Translations under genes and position numbers: made by a program
In this document: one piece after another, positions 7,683-13,976 of the stretch
Position numbering within the stretch: the stretch's first letter is position 1
How the letters are laid out: the number at the start of each line of letters is the position of its first letter
Notes under the pieces: model-generated
Database searches by the model: none
The model's input: the letters and a program-made list of their open reading frames with translations, nothing else
Told to the model about the DNA's origin: nothing
NCBI RefSeq assembly: GCF_000373925.1
Contig: NZ_KB892787.1
Location: 13,547-45,924 of the forward strand
Direction of reading: 5' to 3'
Length of the DNA stretch: 32,378 nucleotides
Origin: Actinopolymorpha alba DSM 45243
Lineage (GTDB): Bacteria > Actinomycetota > Actinomycetes > Propionibacteriales > Actinopolymorphaceae

Positions 7683-8090
7683 TTAAGCGGCGTCGAGGGC
7701 TTCGGTGATTTTGCGGGTGATGTCGGTCATGGTGGGGCTGGGCTCGCCTTTGTGGGCCCGGGTGGCTGCTTCGATGGCGACGAGTACGGTGTTGCGGAAG
7801 TTCTCGGCTTCTGCCGGATCTTGTTTCTTGAGCAGGTTCATGGATTCGGTCAGGGCTGGCAGCACCTGGTCAGCGATTGTGGCTACGGACTTGCTGTCGA
7901 GTTTCGTGCCCTGTGACCCTTCGGCGAGCACGTGCCCGACCAGGCCGGTCGCGGAGGCCAGGGCGATGGAGCCCGCGGTGGCGACCTTGTGGGGCGAGCC
8001 GGCGGCACCAGCGGCGGCCATCAGCGAGACGGCGCCGTGCGCGGCTGTCCGCAGGGTGAGGTTGTCCTGGTCGGCCAGGGTGATGGACAT
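7683..8090 (-). CDS. Conserved hypothetical protein, Ala-rich helical
   Basis: A 135-aa protein beginning MSITLADQDNLTLRTAAHGA. It is Ala/Leu-rich and predicted mostly helical, with GLVGHVLAEG and IADQVLPALTESMNLLKKQDP in the centre and an MTDITRKITEALDAA end. I recognise it as a type of short uncharacterised actinobacterial protein but no function can be given. It has no clear membrane segment or signal peptide. ATG 8090 has AAAGGAGC about 9 nt upstream, a good ribosome binding site. A long 16-bp hairpin terminator follows, so it is a single-gene transcript. The 179-bp gap to the serine hydrolase stop upstream should hold its promoter. Confidence 0.75.
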   Translation of the reverse strand: MSITLADQDNLTLRTAAHGAVSLMAAAGAAGSPHKVATAGSIALASATGLVGHVLAEGSQGTKLDSKSVATIADQVLPALTESMNLLKKQDPAEAENFRNTVLVAIEAATRAHKGEPSPTMTDITRKITEALDAA

Positions 8091-8269
8091 GGTTGTGCGC
8101 TCCTTTACCTCTGTTACGAAATTCCGTTGAACGGACGGACTGTGGAATGCGGTTAGTCCTTGGGCGAACAGGGCCAAGACCACACCTCGCGGAAACATCG
8201 ACGGTTCAGCCGCCATGAAGCTCAGCATGGGATGTCGTGGGTTGAGGGCGGGTCTACGAGGGCTCGGCG

Positions 8270-9503
8270 TCAGTCGTCGATTGCCTGGTAGGTCGTGGTC
8301 CAGAAGTCGTGGATAAGCCGCACCGCGTTCGGGACTGACAGCCCGACCTGGGTGAGCAGGATTCCGGTGAGCTGGTTGTCCGGGTCGGCGTAGGTCGAGG
8401 TGCCGCTTCCGCCGTCCCAGCCGAACTGGCCTACGGAGGCGTAGTCGCCGCGGTAGGTGCGCACCGCCATCCCGAAGCCCCAGCCGCCGTGCTGCCCTTG
8501 GCCGAACGACACATGGACGTTGTTGACGGCCATGGCGTGTCGGGCGGCTTGTTGCTCGGGTGTGAGGCGGTTGGTGGTCATCAGCTCGACGGCGAGCCGC
8601 GACAGGATCCGTTCGCTCCCGTGCATCCCGCCGTTCAGCAGCATCCGGAAGTAGGCGTGGTAGTCGTCGACGGTGGAGACCAGCCCGCCACCGCCGCCCT
8701 GGAACGCCGGAGGCTGGCTCCACCGTCCACCTGCGGCCTCGTCCCACACGTTGAACTCTCCGGTCTGCGGGTCGGGGGCGTAGAGGGTCGGCAGCCGGTC
8801 GATCTTGTCCGCAGGCACGTGGAAACCGGTGTCCTTCATCCCCAGCCGATCGAAGATGCGTTCACGCAGGAACGTCTCAAACGACTGGCCGGTGACCCTG
8901 GCGACTAGCACGCCGACCAGATCGCTGCTGATCTGGTACTGCCACCGCTCCCCGGGCTGGTGCATCAACGGCAGCGTTCCCAGGCGGCGCATCCACTCGT
9001 CCGGCTCGGGCATCGGCTCCGGCAGATCGGGCGTGAGGCCCTGCTCGAAGACCGCGCCCATGATCGGTGTGCCCAGCGACGTCATATCCATGCCGAGCCC
9101 GAACGTGGAGGTCAGCACGTCCCGTACGGTGATCGGCCGCCGCGCCTGCACAGTGTCGTCCAGCGGGCCGTCGATCCGCTTCAGCACCCGACGGTCGGCG
9201 AGCTCCGGCAGCCACGGCTCCACCGGGTCATCCAGCCGCAGCCCGCACTCATCGAGCAGGACCATCGCCGCCGCGATCGAAACCGGCTTGGAGGTTGAAG
9301 CCATCCGGAAGATCGTGTCCCGGCGCATCGGCGGGCCACCGTCATGGCGCATCGTCCCGATCGCTTCGACGTGCGTCTCACCGCCCCGGCCGACCAGGGC
9401 GACAAGCCCGGGAATCTTCCCGGAATCGACATGCCGTGCCAGCACCTCACGCAGTCTGCGTAGCCCCGCTTCGGAGAAGCCGCTGTTGCCTTGTCCCCAT
9501 CAT
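8270..9503 (-). CDS. Serine hydrolase (class C beta-lactamase/DD-peptidase fold), apparent 5' frameshift
   Basis: The core protein (391 codons from GTG 9445) has the SxxK nucleophile motif in FRMASTSKPVS (Ser about 50, Lys about 53), a YQISSD tyrosine motif (about 169), and a late GWDGGSGTSTYADP segment corresponding to the KTG/HxG box. It probably cleaves ester or amide substrates; family members include esterases, so beta-lactam activity is only one option. The frame continues upstream of 9445 as GFSEAGLRRLREVLARHVDS, the usual family N-terminus, but hits a stop with no start codon. A strong start (AGGAG then ATG ATG, 9500-9503) exists one frame away. One extra base near 9480 would explain this. 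It is divergent from the TetR gene. Confidence 0.82.
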
Positions 9504-9542
9504 GAATCTCCTGACGTACAGCGTTCGATCTTTCAAGTCGCT

Positions 9543-9627
9543 ACACGCTACGTGCCGTGTAGCCTCAGCCGGCTGGCGACACGCTACGTGCCGTGTGGCC
9601 GAGATGTCAACACGACACGTGCCGTGT
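9543..9627. promoter_or_regulatory. Three tandem palindromic operators for the adjacent TetR regulator
   Basis: Three 18-bp sites occur: ACACGCTACGTGCCGTGT at 9543-9560 and 9579-9596, and ACACGACACGTGCCGTGT at 9610-9627. Each is a near-perfect palindrome of the form ACACGnnACGTnnCGTGT, spaced 36 and 31 bp centre to centre (about three helical turns). They fill the gap between the serine hydrolase and TetR starts, so they most likely repress both genes. Confidence 0.82.
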
Positions 9628-9645
9628 CCTGCTAAAGTGCAGGCC

Positions 9646-10239
9646 ATGCCCACATCGCCCAACCCACTGCGCCGCAACGAAGCCAGCCGCCGAGCCATCC
9701 TGGACGCGGCGCTGCAACTGTGCGCCGAACTCGGCTACGGACGGCTCACGATCGAAGCCATCGCCGCGCGCGCCGGCGTCAGCAAGAAGACGATCTACCG
9801 GTGGTGGCCCTCCAGAGGTGCCGTCGTCCTGGAGGCCGTCGACGACATGGCGACCACGGTCGCCAAGTTCCCGGATACCGGCGACCTCGCCGCCGACCTA
9901 CGCACTCAGCTCACCGCCGTCATCGGCCTGTTCACGCCGCCGAAGACCTCCGCCGTCGCAGGGCTCATCGCCGAAGCCCTCTACGACGACGAGCTGGCAC
10001 ACGACCTGCGGGAACGAGTCATCCGGCCACGCATCGACGCGTTCAAGAGGCGCATGCAGCAAGCTCAGCGCGACGGCCAACTTGCCGCCGACGCCGACCT
10101 CGACGTGGCTCTCGACCTGATCTACGGGCCCGTCTACCACCGACTCGTCTACCACCTCGGCATGCCCGACCCCGAGCAGCTCCACACGCTCGTGGCACAC
10201 GCCCTCCGCGCGTTCAGCCCGGCGCCTTCAAAGCGATGA
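9646..10239 (+). CDS. TetR/AcrR-family repressor
   Basis: A 197-aa protein. Residues 12-58 are a TetR_N HTH (RRAILDAALQLCAELGYGRLTIEAIAARAGVSKKTIYRWWPSRGAVVLEAV). The rest is helical, with a TetR_C_11-like ligand domain (LDLIYGPVYHRLVYHLG). It should act as a dimer released from DNA by a small molecule. The three tandem palindromes just upstream are its obvious binding sites, implying autoregulation and control of the divergent serine hydrolase. ATG 9646 is the start that keeps the whole operator array upstream; the ribosome binding site (GCAGG) is weak. The natural ligand is unknown. Confidence 0.92.
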   Translation: MPTSPNPLRRNEASRRAILDAALQLCAELGYGRLTIEAIAARAGVSKKTIYRWWPSRGAVVLEAVDDMATTVAKFPDTGDLAADLRTQLTAVIGLFTPPKTSAVAGLIAEALYDDELAHDLRERVIRPRIDAFKRRMQQAQRDGQLAADADLDVALDLIYGPVYHRLVYHLGMPDPEQLHTLVAHALRAFSPAPSKR

Positions 10240-10331
10240 TCGCAAAGAACGACCAAGGTTCATCAAGCACGGGCTCGTCCGCCCCGATCGGGTGGGCCAA
10301 CGTCGCATGACATCCGACGAAGGCAGAGAAG

Positions 10332-10425
10332 ATGACCACGCAGACCCCACCCCGTCGACCACGAACTCATCGAAGCCGCAGCCCACGTCGCGCGCACTCG
10401 CTGCCGGGGCGACAACCACACCGGC
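10332..10425 (+). pseudogene. Cytidine deaminase-like N-terminal remnant
   Basis: From GTC 10354 the frame reads VDHELIEAAAHVARTRCRGDNHT, which resembles the N-terminal helix of short actinobacterial cytidine/CMP-deaminase-family proteins. The likely start ATG 10332 (MTTQTP) is in another frame, separated by a C-rich run where a shift could have occurred. The zinc-binding HAE and PCxxC motifs are absent because the sequence changes into IS630 debris right after DNHT. It looks like a gene cut by the IS insertion. Confidence 0.42.
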
Positions 10426-10431
10426 TGTCTG

Positions 10432-10713
10432 GTGTTGGTCGATTCTGGTGAGTAGATCGTCGAGGTCGTTTTTGGTGAACTTCCATCGGAACGGTTTCGC
10501 GGTGGCGTTGTAGCGTTTTTCGAACGCCAGCAGGCGGTTTTCGACCTCAGCGAGGTCGGTGAAGTCGTTGGGTGAGACGACTTTGTGTTGCACGACGGAG
10601 AAGTAGACCTCAACCTGGTTCAGCCAGGAGGCGTGGACCGGGGTGTGCACCATGACCGCGTTCGGGAAGCGTTTCGCGAGCCGTTCGATCGCCTTCTTGC
10701 CACGGTGGGAGGA
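10432..10713 (-). mobile_element. IS630-family transposase C-terminal remnant
   Basis: About 94 codons match the end of IS630-type DDE transposases: SSHRGKKAIERLAKRFPNAV, then HTPVHASWLNQVEVYFS with the catalytic Glu, VVSPNDF, RYNATAKPFRWKFT and DLDDLLTRID. The N-terminal HTH and the two catalytic Asp residues are missing, so it is inactive. Upstream the frame is continuous with an unrelated ORF (start 11001), and downstream it reads through without a natural stop. No terminal inverted repeats are seen. Confidence 0.85.
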
Positions 10714-11001
10714 GGCCCGCTCAAGTTCCCCGGGCATCTTCTGCAAGCCCAGCTGGGAGTAGAAGCAGGCGAGATCCGGCAGATCGGCCTCCTGCATGTC
10801 CCGGGCTGTTAGGTGCAGCGTTAATACGCCCGTGTAGATAGTCCCAGTCCCCAAGACCTTCACCCCTCGCTCCTCGACGTATCTCCCGACGTTCGCGGAC
10901 ATCGTGGACCGACGGCTTGTGGAGTCGTTGACACGGCCCGCTGGGACGGGCTCCAGGTAGCCCGCGCCGATCCCCGCGTACAGCACATCAGCGACAGTCA
11001 T
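10714..11001 (-). CDS. Unrecognised ORF, N-terminal 96 codons, now fused to IS630 debris
   Basis: The ORF begins ATG 11001, overlapping the stop of the upstream gene by ATGA, and reads MTVADVLYAGIGAGYLEPVP ... STMSANVGRYVEERGVKVLG ... LTLHLTARDMQEADLPDLA... I recognise no family. After residue 96 it continues in frame into IS630 transposase sequence, so the original C-terminus has been lost. The tight overlap suggests it was the second gene of an operon with 10998-11345. It could be non-functional or a chimera. Confidence 0.35.
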
Positions 11002-11345
11002 ACGGGCGACAAGCGCGGACTGGCGTAGTGCCGGGACTGGTAGATCCGGTCCTGGGTATCGCCGAAGCTGTCATCCGGAGTGACATCCACGATCGTGTCC
11101 TTGCCGTCAGTCCGCTCCCCCCGACGTACCCGGGCCGGTCCCTCAAGCATCGGTGCGAGGACCTGGCCATCGATCTCCCCCCGCCAGGTGCCGTCGCCGG
11201 CGTAGATACCGGCGCTGCCGGTCTCTGCAACATGCGCCAGGATCTGCTCGACCGCCTCATCCATGACAAGACGTGCGCCGGTGGGGATCTCGTAGCCGCC
11301 GATCTCGCGCCGGTACTGCCGCTGCCCACCCATAGCCCACATCAT
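10998..11345 (-). CDS. Unrecognised protein, first gene of a coupled pair
   Basis: About 115 aa from ATG 11345 (ATG 11342 and 11333 are alternatives; GTG 11405 would extend it through a palindrome). Visible segments are QYRREIGGYEIPTGARLVMD, AVEQILAHVAETGSAGIYAG, DGTWRGEIDGQVLAPMLEGP and TPDDSFGDTQDRIYQSR. It is acidic and soluble, with no membrane segment. I can assign no family. The stop overlaps the start of the next ORF by 4 nt. A 23-bp palindrome sits immediately upstream, consistent with a self-regulated accessory operon such as a toxin-antitoxin or defence pair, but that is speculation. Confidence 0.4.
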   Translation of the reverse strand: MMWAMGGQRQYRREIGGYEIPTGARLVMDEAVEQILAHVAETGSAGIYAGDGTWRGEIDGQVLAPMLEGPARVRRGERTDGKDTIVDVTPDDSFGDTQDRIYQSRHYASPRLSPV

Positions 11346-11350
11346 GCGGT

Positions 11351-11373
11351 GGGTGAATACAGCGCATTCACCC
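11351..11373. promoter_or_regulatory. Palindrome upstream of the unrecognised gene pair
   Basis: GGGTGAAT (11351-11358) and ATTCACCC (11366-11373) are perfect 8-bp inverted repeats around a 7-nt spacer, ending 6 bp before ATG 11345. The position fits an operator or a leader hairpin. Confidence 0.5.
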
Positions 11374-11414
11374 GCACGGGTCCCGCCGGGAGTGCGCCTT
11401 ACCACTGAGCGGCG

Positions 11415-11819
11415 TTAGCTGGCCTTGGCGTGGCCGCCGGTTACCTGGGAGATTCGCTGAGGACTGACGCCGAGCAGGATCGCCGCGTCGCGTACGGATA
11501 CGCCGCGTGCGACGAGTCGCTGTGCGGCGTCGACTGTTGAGGTGTTCACCTGTTCGGCGAGTTCTTGAGCCCTTGATCGCAGAGCACGGACGCGTGCGGA
11601 GTCGTTGTCGATCATCGGGTCGCCGGTGCGGAAATCCCAGTCCAGTACCAGGCTCGGCATCGCTTCATCGGGCAGGTCGGCGGCCAAGGTGATGACTTCC
11701 CTGATGTACCGGTCGAGGGCAGGTAAAGTGCGGGCGAAGGTGTGAGCGCCTTGCAGTTCGGGAACGTCGGCGAGCCAGTTGTCGCCTTCCCTCGTGACGA
11801 CAATCCGGTACGTGGTCAC
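11415..11819 (-). CDS. hicB: HicB-family antitoxin with C-terminal HTH
   Basis: A 134-aa protein. The N-terminal 50 residues show the HicB partial RNase-H-like fold (TTYRIVVTREGDNWLADVPE then LQGAHTFARTLPALDRYIRE). The C-terminus is a DNA-binding helix-turn-helix (AAQRLVARGVSVRDAAILLGVSPQRISQVTG). HicB proteins sequester the HicA ribonuclease and repress the operon. GTG 11819 overlaps the hicA stop by GTGA; GTG 11828 is an in-frame alternative with AAGGGG upstream. The gene order toxin first, antitoxin second is standard for hicAB. It lies within the tRNA-Arg-linked island. Confidence 0.83.
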   Translation of the reverse strand: MTTYRIVVTREGDNWLADVPELQGAHTFARTLPALDRYIREVITLAADLPDEAMPSLVLDWDFRTGDPMIDNDSARVRALRSRAQELAEQVNTSTVDAAQRLVARGVSVRDAAILLGVSPQRISQVTGGHAKAS

Positions 11820-12040
11820 CTCAACCACCCCTTCCCGAAAGCTGGTTCGAGGTCGCGCTCGATCGCCCGCAAAGTGCCGGCCGGGATGTCACCTGGATGT
11901 TGGGCAACCGTCGTCGTAGCTGTCGCCTTCTCACCGTCAGCGCGCGTGTAGGTGGCTGCGTAGCGGCGGTGCGAGCCAACCTGACGGACCATCTGCCCGC
12001 CGAGCCGTTCGATCCTGCGATTGACCTCCCGTGCCTTCAC
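11816..12040 (-). CDS. hicA: HicA-family mRNA interferase toxin
   Basis: A 74-aa protein with the dsRBD-like HicA fold: KAREVNRRIERLGGQMVRQV, then GSHRRYAATY with the catalytic His (about residue 24) in the GSHxxY motif, and a PAGTLRAIERDL helix at the end. HicA cleaves mRNA/tmRNA independently of ribosomes. Start GTG 12040 matches the usual MKAREV beginning; a TTG at 12070 would add ten residues. No clear Shine-Dalgarno is present. It is directly coupled to hicB. Debris of an IS5 transposase lies immediately upstream and may have removed part of the native promoter. Confidence 0.83.
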   Translation of the reverse strand: MKAREVNRRIERLGGQMVRQVGSHRRYAATYTRADGEKATATTTVAQHPGDIPAGTLRAIERDLEPAFGKGWLR

Positions 12041-12114
12041 CAGGCTATGTCTAGTCGCTTGACGAAGCAACCGTCAAGTCGATAGACAGCGGCAGCACTA
12101 GGCGCGGTCGGTGC

Positions 12115-12345
12115 TTCAATCTCGGGCACGACTCGACCCTGGGGCAGGCGCTGTGGGTGATCACTCCGATGTGGATGGTGACCTCGTAGCGGACAGCGAG
12201 CTCGCCATATCGAGTCGCGACTACCCGGCTGCGCTTGAGCCGCTTGATCACGCACTGCACCGCTTAGCGTTCGCGCTAGCGGATGTCGCCCGCCTCGCCG
12301 AGACCGCTCGCATCGGCGTCCGCCGCCGGGCAAGTTGCCCCACAC
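12115..12345 (-). mobile_element. IS5-family transposase C-terminal remnant
   Basis: On the minus strand a degenerate frame reads RER(stop)AVQCVIKRLKRSRVVATR followed by YGELAVRYEVTIHIGVI. It matches the RNxVERCxNRLKxxRxxATRYDKLAVRYEA motif carrying the last catalytic Glu of IS5-type transposases, with that Glu replaced by Gln. In-frame TAA and TAG codons just before show it is dead. The Gly/Arg-rich lead (GGGRRCERSRRGGR) resembles the usual segment before it, in another frame. Confidence 0.65.
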
Positions 12346-12461
12346 CTGCGCTTCAGGACACCTCGGTCATGAAACGGATGTGATCAAACGGTGAGCAATG
12401 ACGGGATCAGATGGGTCTGCTGACGGAAATCGCAACCATGCAGGTCAGAGCCGGGGACAGC

Positions 12462-12537
12462 TGGCGCGCTCGGAGGGATTCGAACCCCCAACCTTCTGAT
12501 CCGTAGTCAGATGCTCTATCCGTTGAGCTACGAGCGC
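12462..12537 (-). tRNA. tRNA-Arg(ACG), CCA encoded
   Basis: The minus strand gives a full cloverleaf: acceptor GCGCTCG/CGAGCGC, D-stem GCTC/GAGC, anticodon stem TCTGA/TCAGA with loop CTACGGA (anticodon ACG), and T-stem GGGGG/CCCTC around TTCGAAT. The discriminator is G, and CCA is encoded at 12464-12462. Anticodon ACG (read as ICG) decodes CGU/CGC/CGA arginine codons. Its 3' half is duplicated at 7026 and 5215, marking it as an integration target. Confidence 0.96.
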
Positions 12538-12855
12538 TTGGGCCGACTCAGGAGTGTACAGGTTCGCCGACTTCGAGGTGGTCCCCGGGTCCGGACGCCT
12601 GCCTCCCCGTACCACCCGCCAGCCCGCGAATGCCCCAAGTCTGGACGCCCTCCATCGAACCACGCCAACCCAACGCTCGACCAGCGGGCAGGCGCCCGGC
12701 CCGGCATGGGCCAACCGCCCACCCGCCACGCCAGCGACCCAGCCGTCCTTCGCCCGGAGCTGAACCGGACTTGATGGGGCGTACTACCTCATCCACCGCA
12801 ATCGGACAATCCCGGGCATCGGAGGAACGCGACCGAGCCAGTGAAAGCGGAGATC
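12538..12855. other. Intergenic region right of tRNA-Arg, no gene seen
   Basis: No convincing ORF or remnant is visible here. On the minus strand a TACACT hexamer just upstream of the tRNA (about 12556) could be its -10 box. The rest is G/C-rich without recognisable repeats. Confidence 0.4.
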
Positions 12856-12895
12856 GTGAAGACTTCGGGGGCCTAGAGCACCCCAAAGTCTTCAC
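12856..12895 (-). terminator. Terminator of the TAXI-TRAP operon
   Basis: GTGAAGACTTCGGGG (12856-12870) and CCCCAAAGTCTTCAC (12881-12895) form a 15-bp stem with one C/A mismatch and a 10-nt loop. It lies 47 bp past the stop of the binding-protein gene. Confidence 0.75.
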
Positions 12896-12941
12896 AATGA
12901 GAAACCCCGGCGGATCCTCCCACCACCCCGAAAGAACCCGC

Positions 12942-13976
12942 CTACTTCGCGCCGAGCTTGTCCAGGGCCTTGACCGCCCCTGGGTTGAGCGGGATCGGGT
13001 TGGTCTTCTTCGCGTTCTCCAGGGAGATGTCGCCCGCCGCCGGGTTGACCTTCTCCAGGTCCGCCCGCTTGTCGAAGATCAGCTTCACCAGCTGCCCGGC
13101 CAGCTTCTGGTCAAAGCCCTTCTTCGCGACGAGCACGTTGGGTACGACGATGGTGGCCACGTCCGCCGGCTGCGCGTACGACTTGGCCGGGATCGAACCC
13201 GACTCGTAGATCGAGCCGTACTCCTCCTGCAACGCCGGCAGCTGGCTGGAGAGGTCGAGGAACTTCACCTTGCCCCGCATGGATGTCGTGAGGTCGGTGA
13301 TGCCGCCAGTCGGCAGGCCTCCCGACCAGAACATCGCGTCGATCGTGCCGTCCTTCATGCCGTCCTGCGTCTCGGGGAGGCCGAGCCGCTGCGCCTTGAT
13401 GTCCTTGGCGGGATCGAGGCCGGCCGCCTCGAGCAGGCGGTGCGCGATCACCTCGGTACCGGAGTTGGGCGAGCCGGTCGACACCCGCTTGCCCTTCATG
13501 TCGGCCACGGAGTCGATGCCCGTGCCAGAGCGGACGAGGACGTGCGTGTAGTTGGGGTAGAGCCGGGTGAGTGCCTCGACCGGCTGCGGCGAGGAGAAGG
13601 CACCCCGGCCCTCGACGGCGTCGTTCGCGGTGTCGGCCAGCGAGAAGGCGATGTCGTACCTCCCGCCCACCACGCCCTGGATGTTCTGGACCGACGCGCC
13701 GGTCTCGCTCGCGGTCGCCTTGTATCCCTTGAGGTTCTGGTCGATGAGCCGGGCGAGCCCGCCGCCGAGCTGGTAGTAGACGCCGGTGGTGTTGCCGGTG
13801 GCGATGGTGAGCCGCCCGCCCTTGGCGGAGCCGCTGGATCCTTCGCTGTCACCGGCGTCAGTCCGTTTCCCGCCGCACCCACCCAGCGCGAGTACCCCCG
13901 CGAGCGCCGCAACCGCAATCCGGAGGATCGTTCCGCGACGCTGTGCGCCCCTGGTCGCGCGACCTCTCAATGTCAT
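12942..13976 (-). CDS. TAXI-family TRAP transporter solute-binding lipoprotein
   Basis: A 344-aa secreted lipoprotein. The first 35 residues are a basic n-region, a hydrophobic stretch (ILRIAVAALAGVLALGGC) and a lipobox LGGC. After a Ser/Gly-rich linker the TAXI domain starts RLTIATGNTTGVYYQLGGGLARLI, with typical ASVQNIQGV, DIAFSLADTA, YPNYTHVLVR, GSPNSGTEV and FWSGGLPTGGITDL segments. TAXI proteins deliver carboxylates or amino acids (such as glutamate) to the membrane subunits; the ligand here is not readable. It overlaps the permease stop by ATGA and is translated after it. A strong hairpin terminator follows. Confidence 0.94.
   Translation of the reverse strand: MTLRGRATRGAQRRGTILRIAVAALAGVLALGGCGGKRTDAGDSEGSSGSAKGGRLTIATGNTTGVYYQLGGGLARLIDQNLKGYKATASETGASVQNIQGVVGGRYDIAFSLADTANDAVEGRGAFSSPQPVEALTRLYPNYTHVLVRSGTGIDSVADMKGKRVSTGSPNSGTEVIAHRLLEAAGLDPAKDIKAQRLGLPETQDGMKDGTIDAMFWSGGLPTGGITDLTTSMRGKVKFLDLSSQLPALQEEYGSIYESGSIPAKSYAQPADVATIVVPNVLVAKKGFDQKLAGQLVKLIFDKRADLEKVNPAAGDISLENAKKTNPIPLNPGAVKALDKLGAK

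Larger units (their letters stand above)
7010..12510. mobile_element. Putative inner accreted element at tRNA-Arg (between att copy B and the intact tRNA)
   Basis: A 5.5-kb span bounded by copy B and the 3' half of the intact tRNA-Arg. It holds two conserved hypotheticals, a serine hydrolase/TetR pair, remnants of a deaminase gene and of IS630 and IS5 transposases, an unrecognised gene pair and HicAB. This mix of TA module and IS debris is typical of genomic islands. No integrase is seen, so movement would need help in trans or is no longer possible. Confidence 0.5.

Noticed and set aside
8091-8747. N-terminal extension of the 7683-8090 ORF to 8747
   Set aside because: The extension is antisense-like Arg/Pro sequence overlapping the serine hydrolase, whereas ATG 8090 has a good ribosome binding site.
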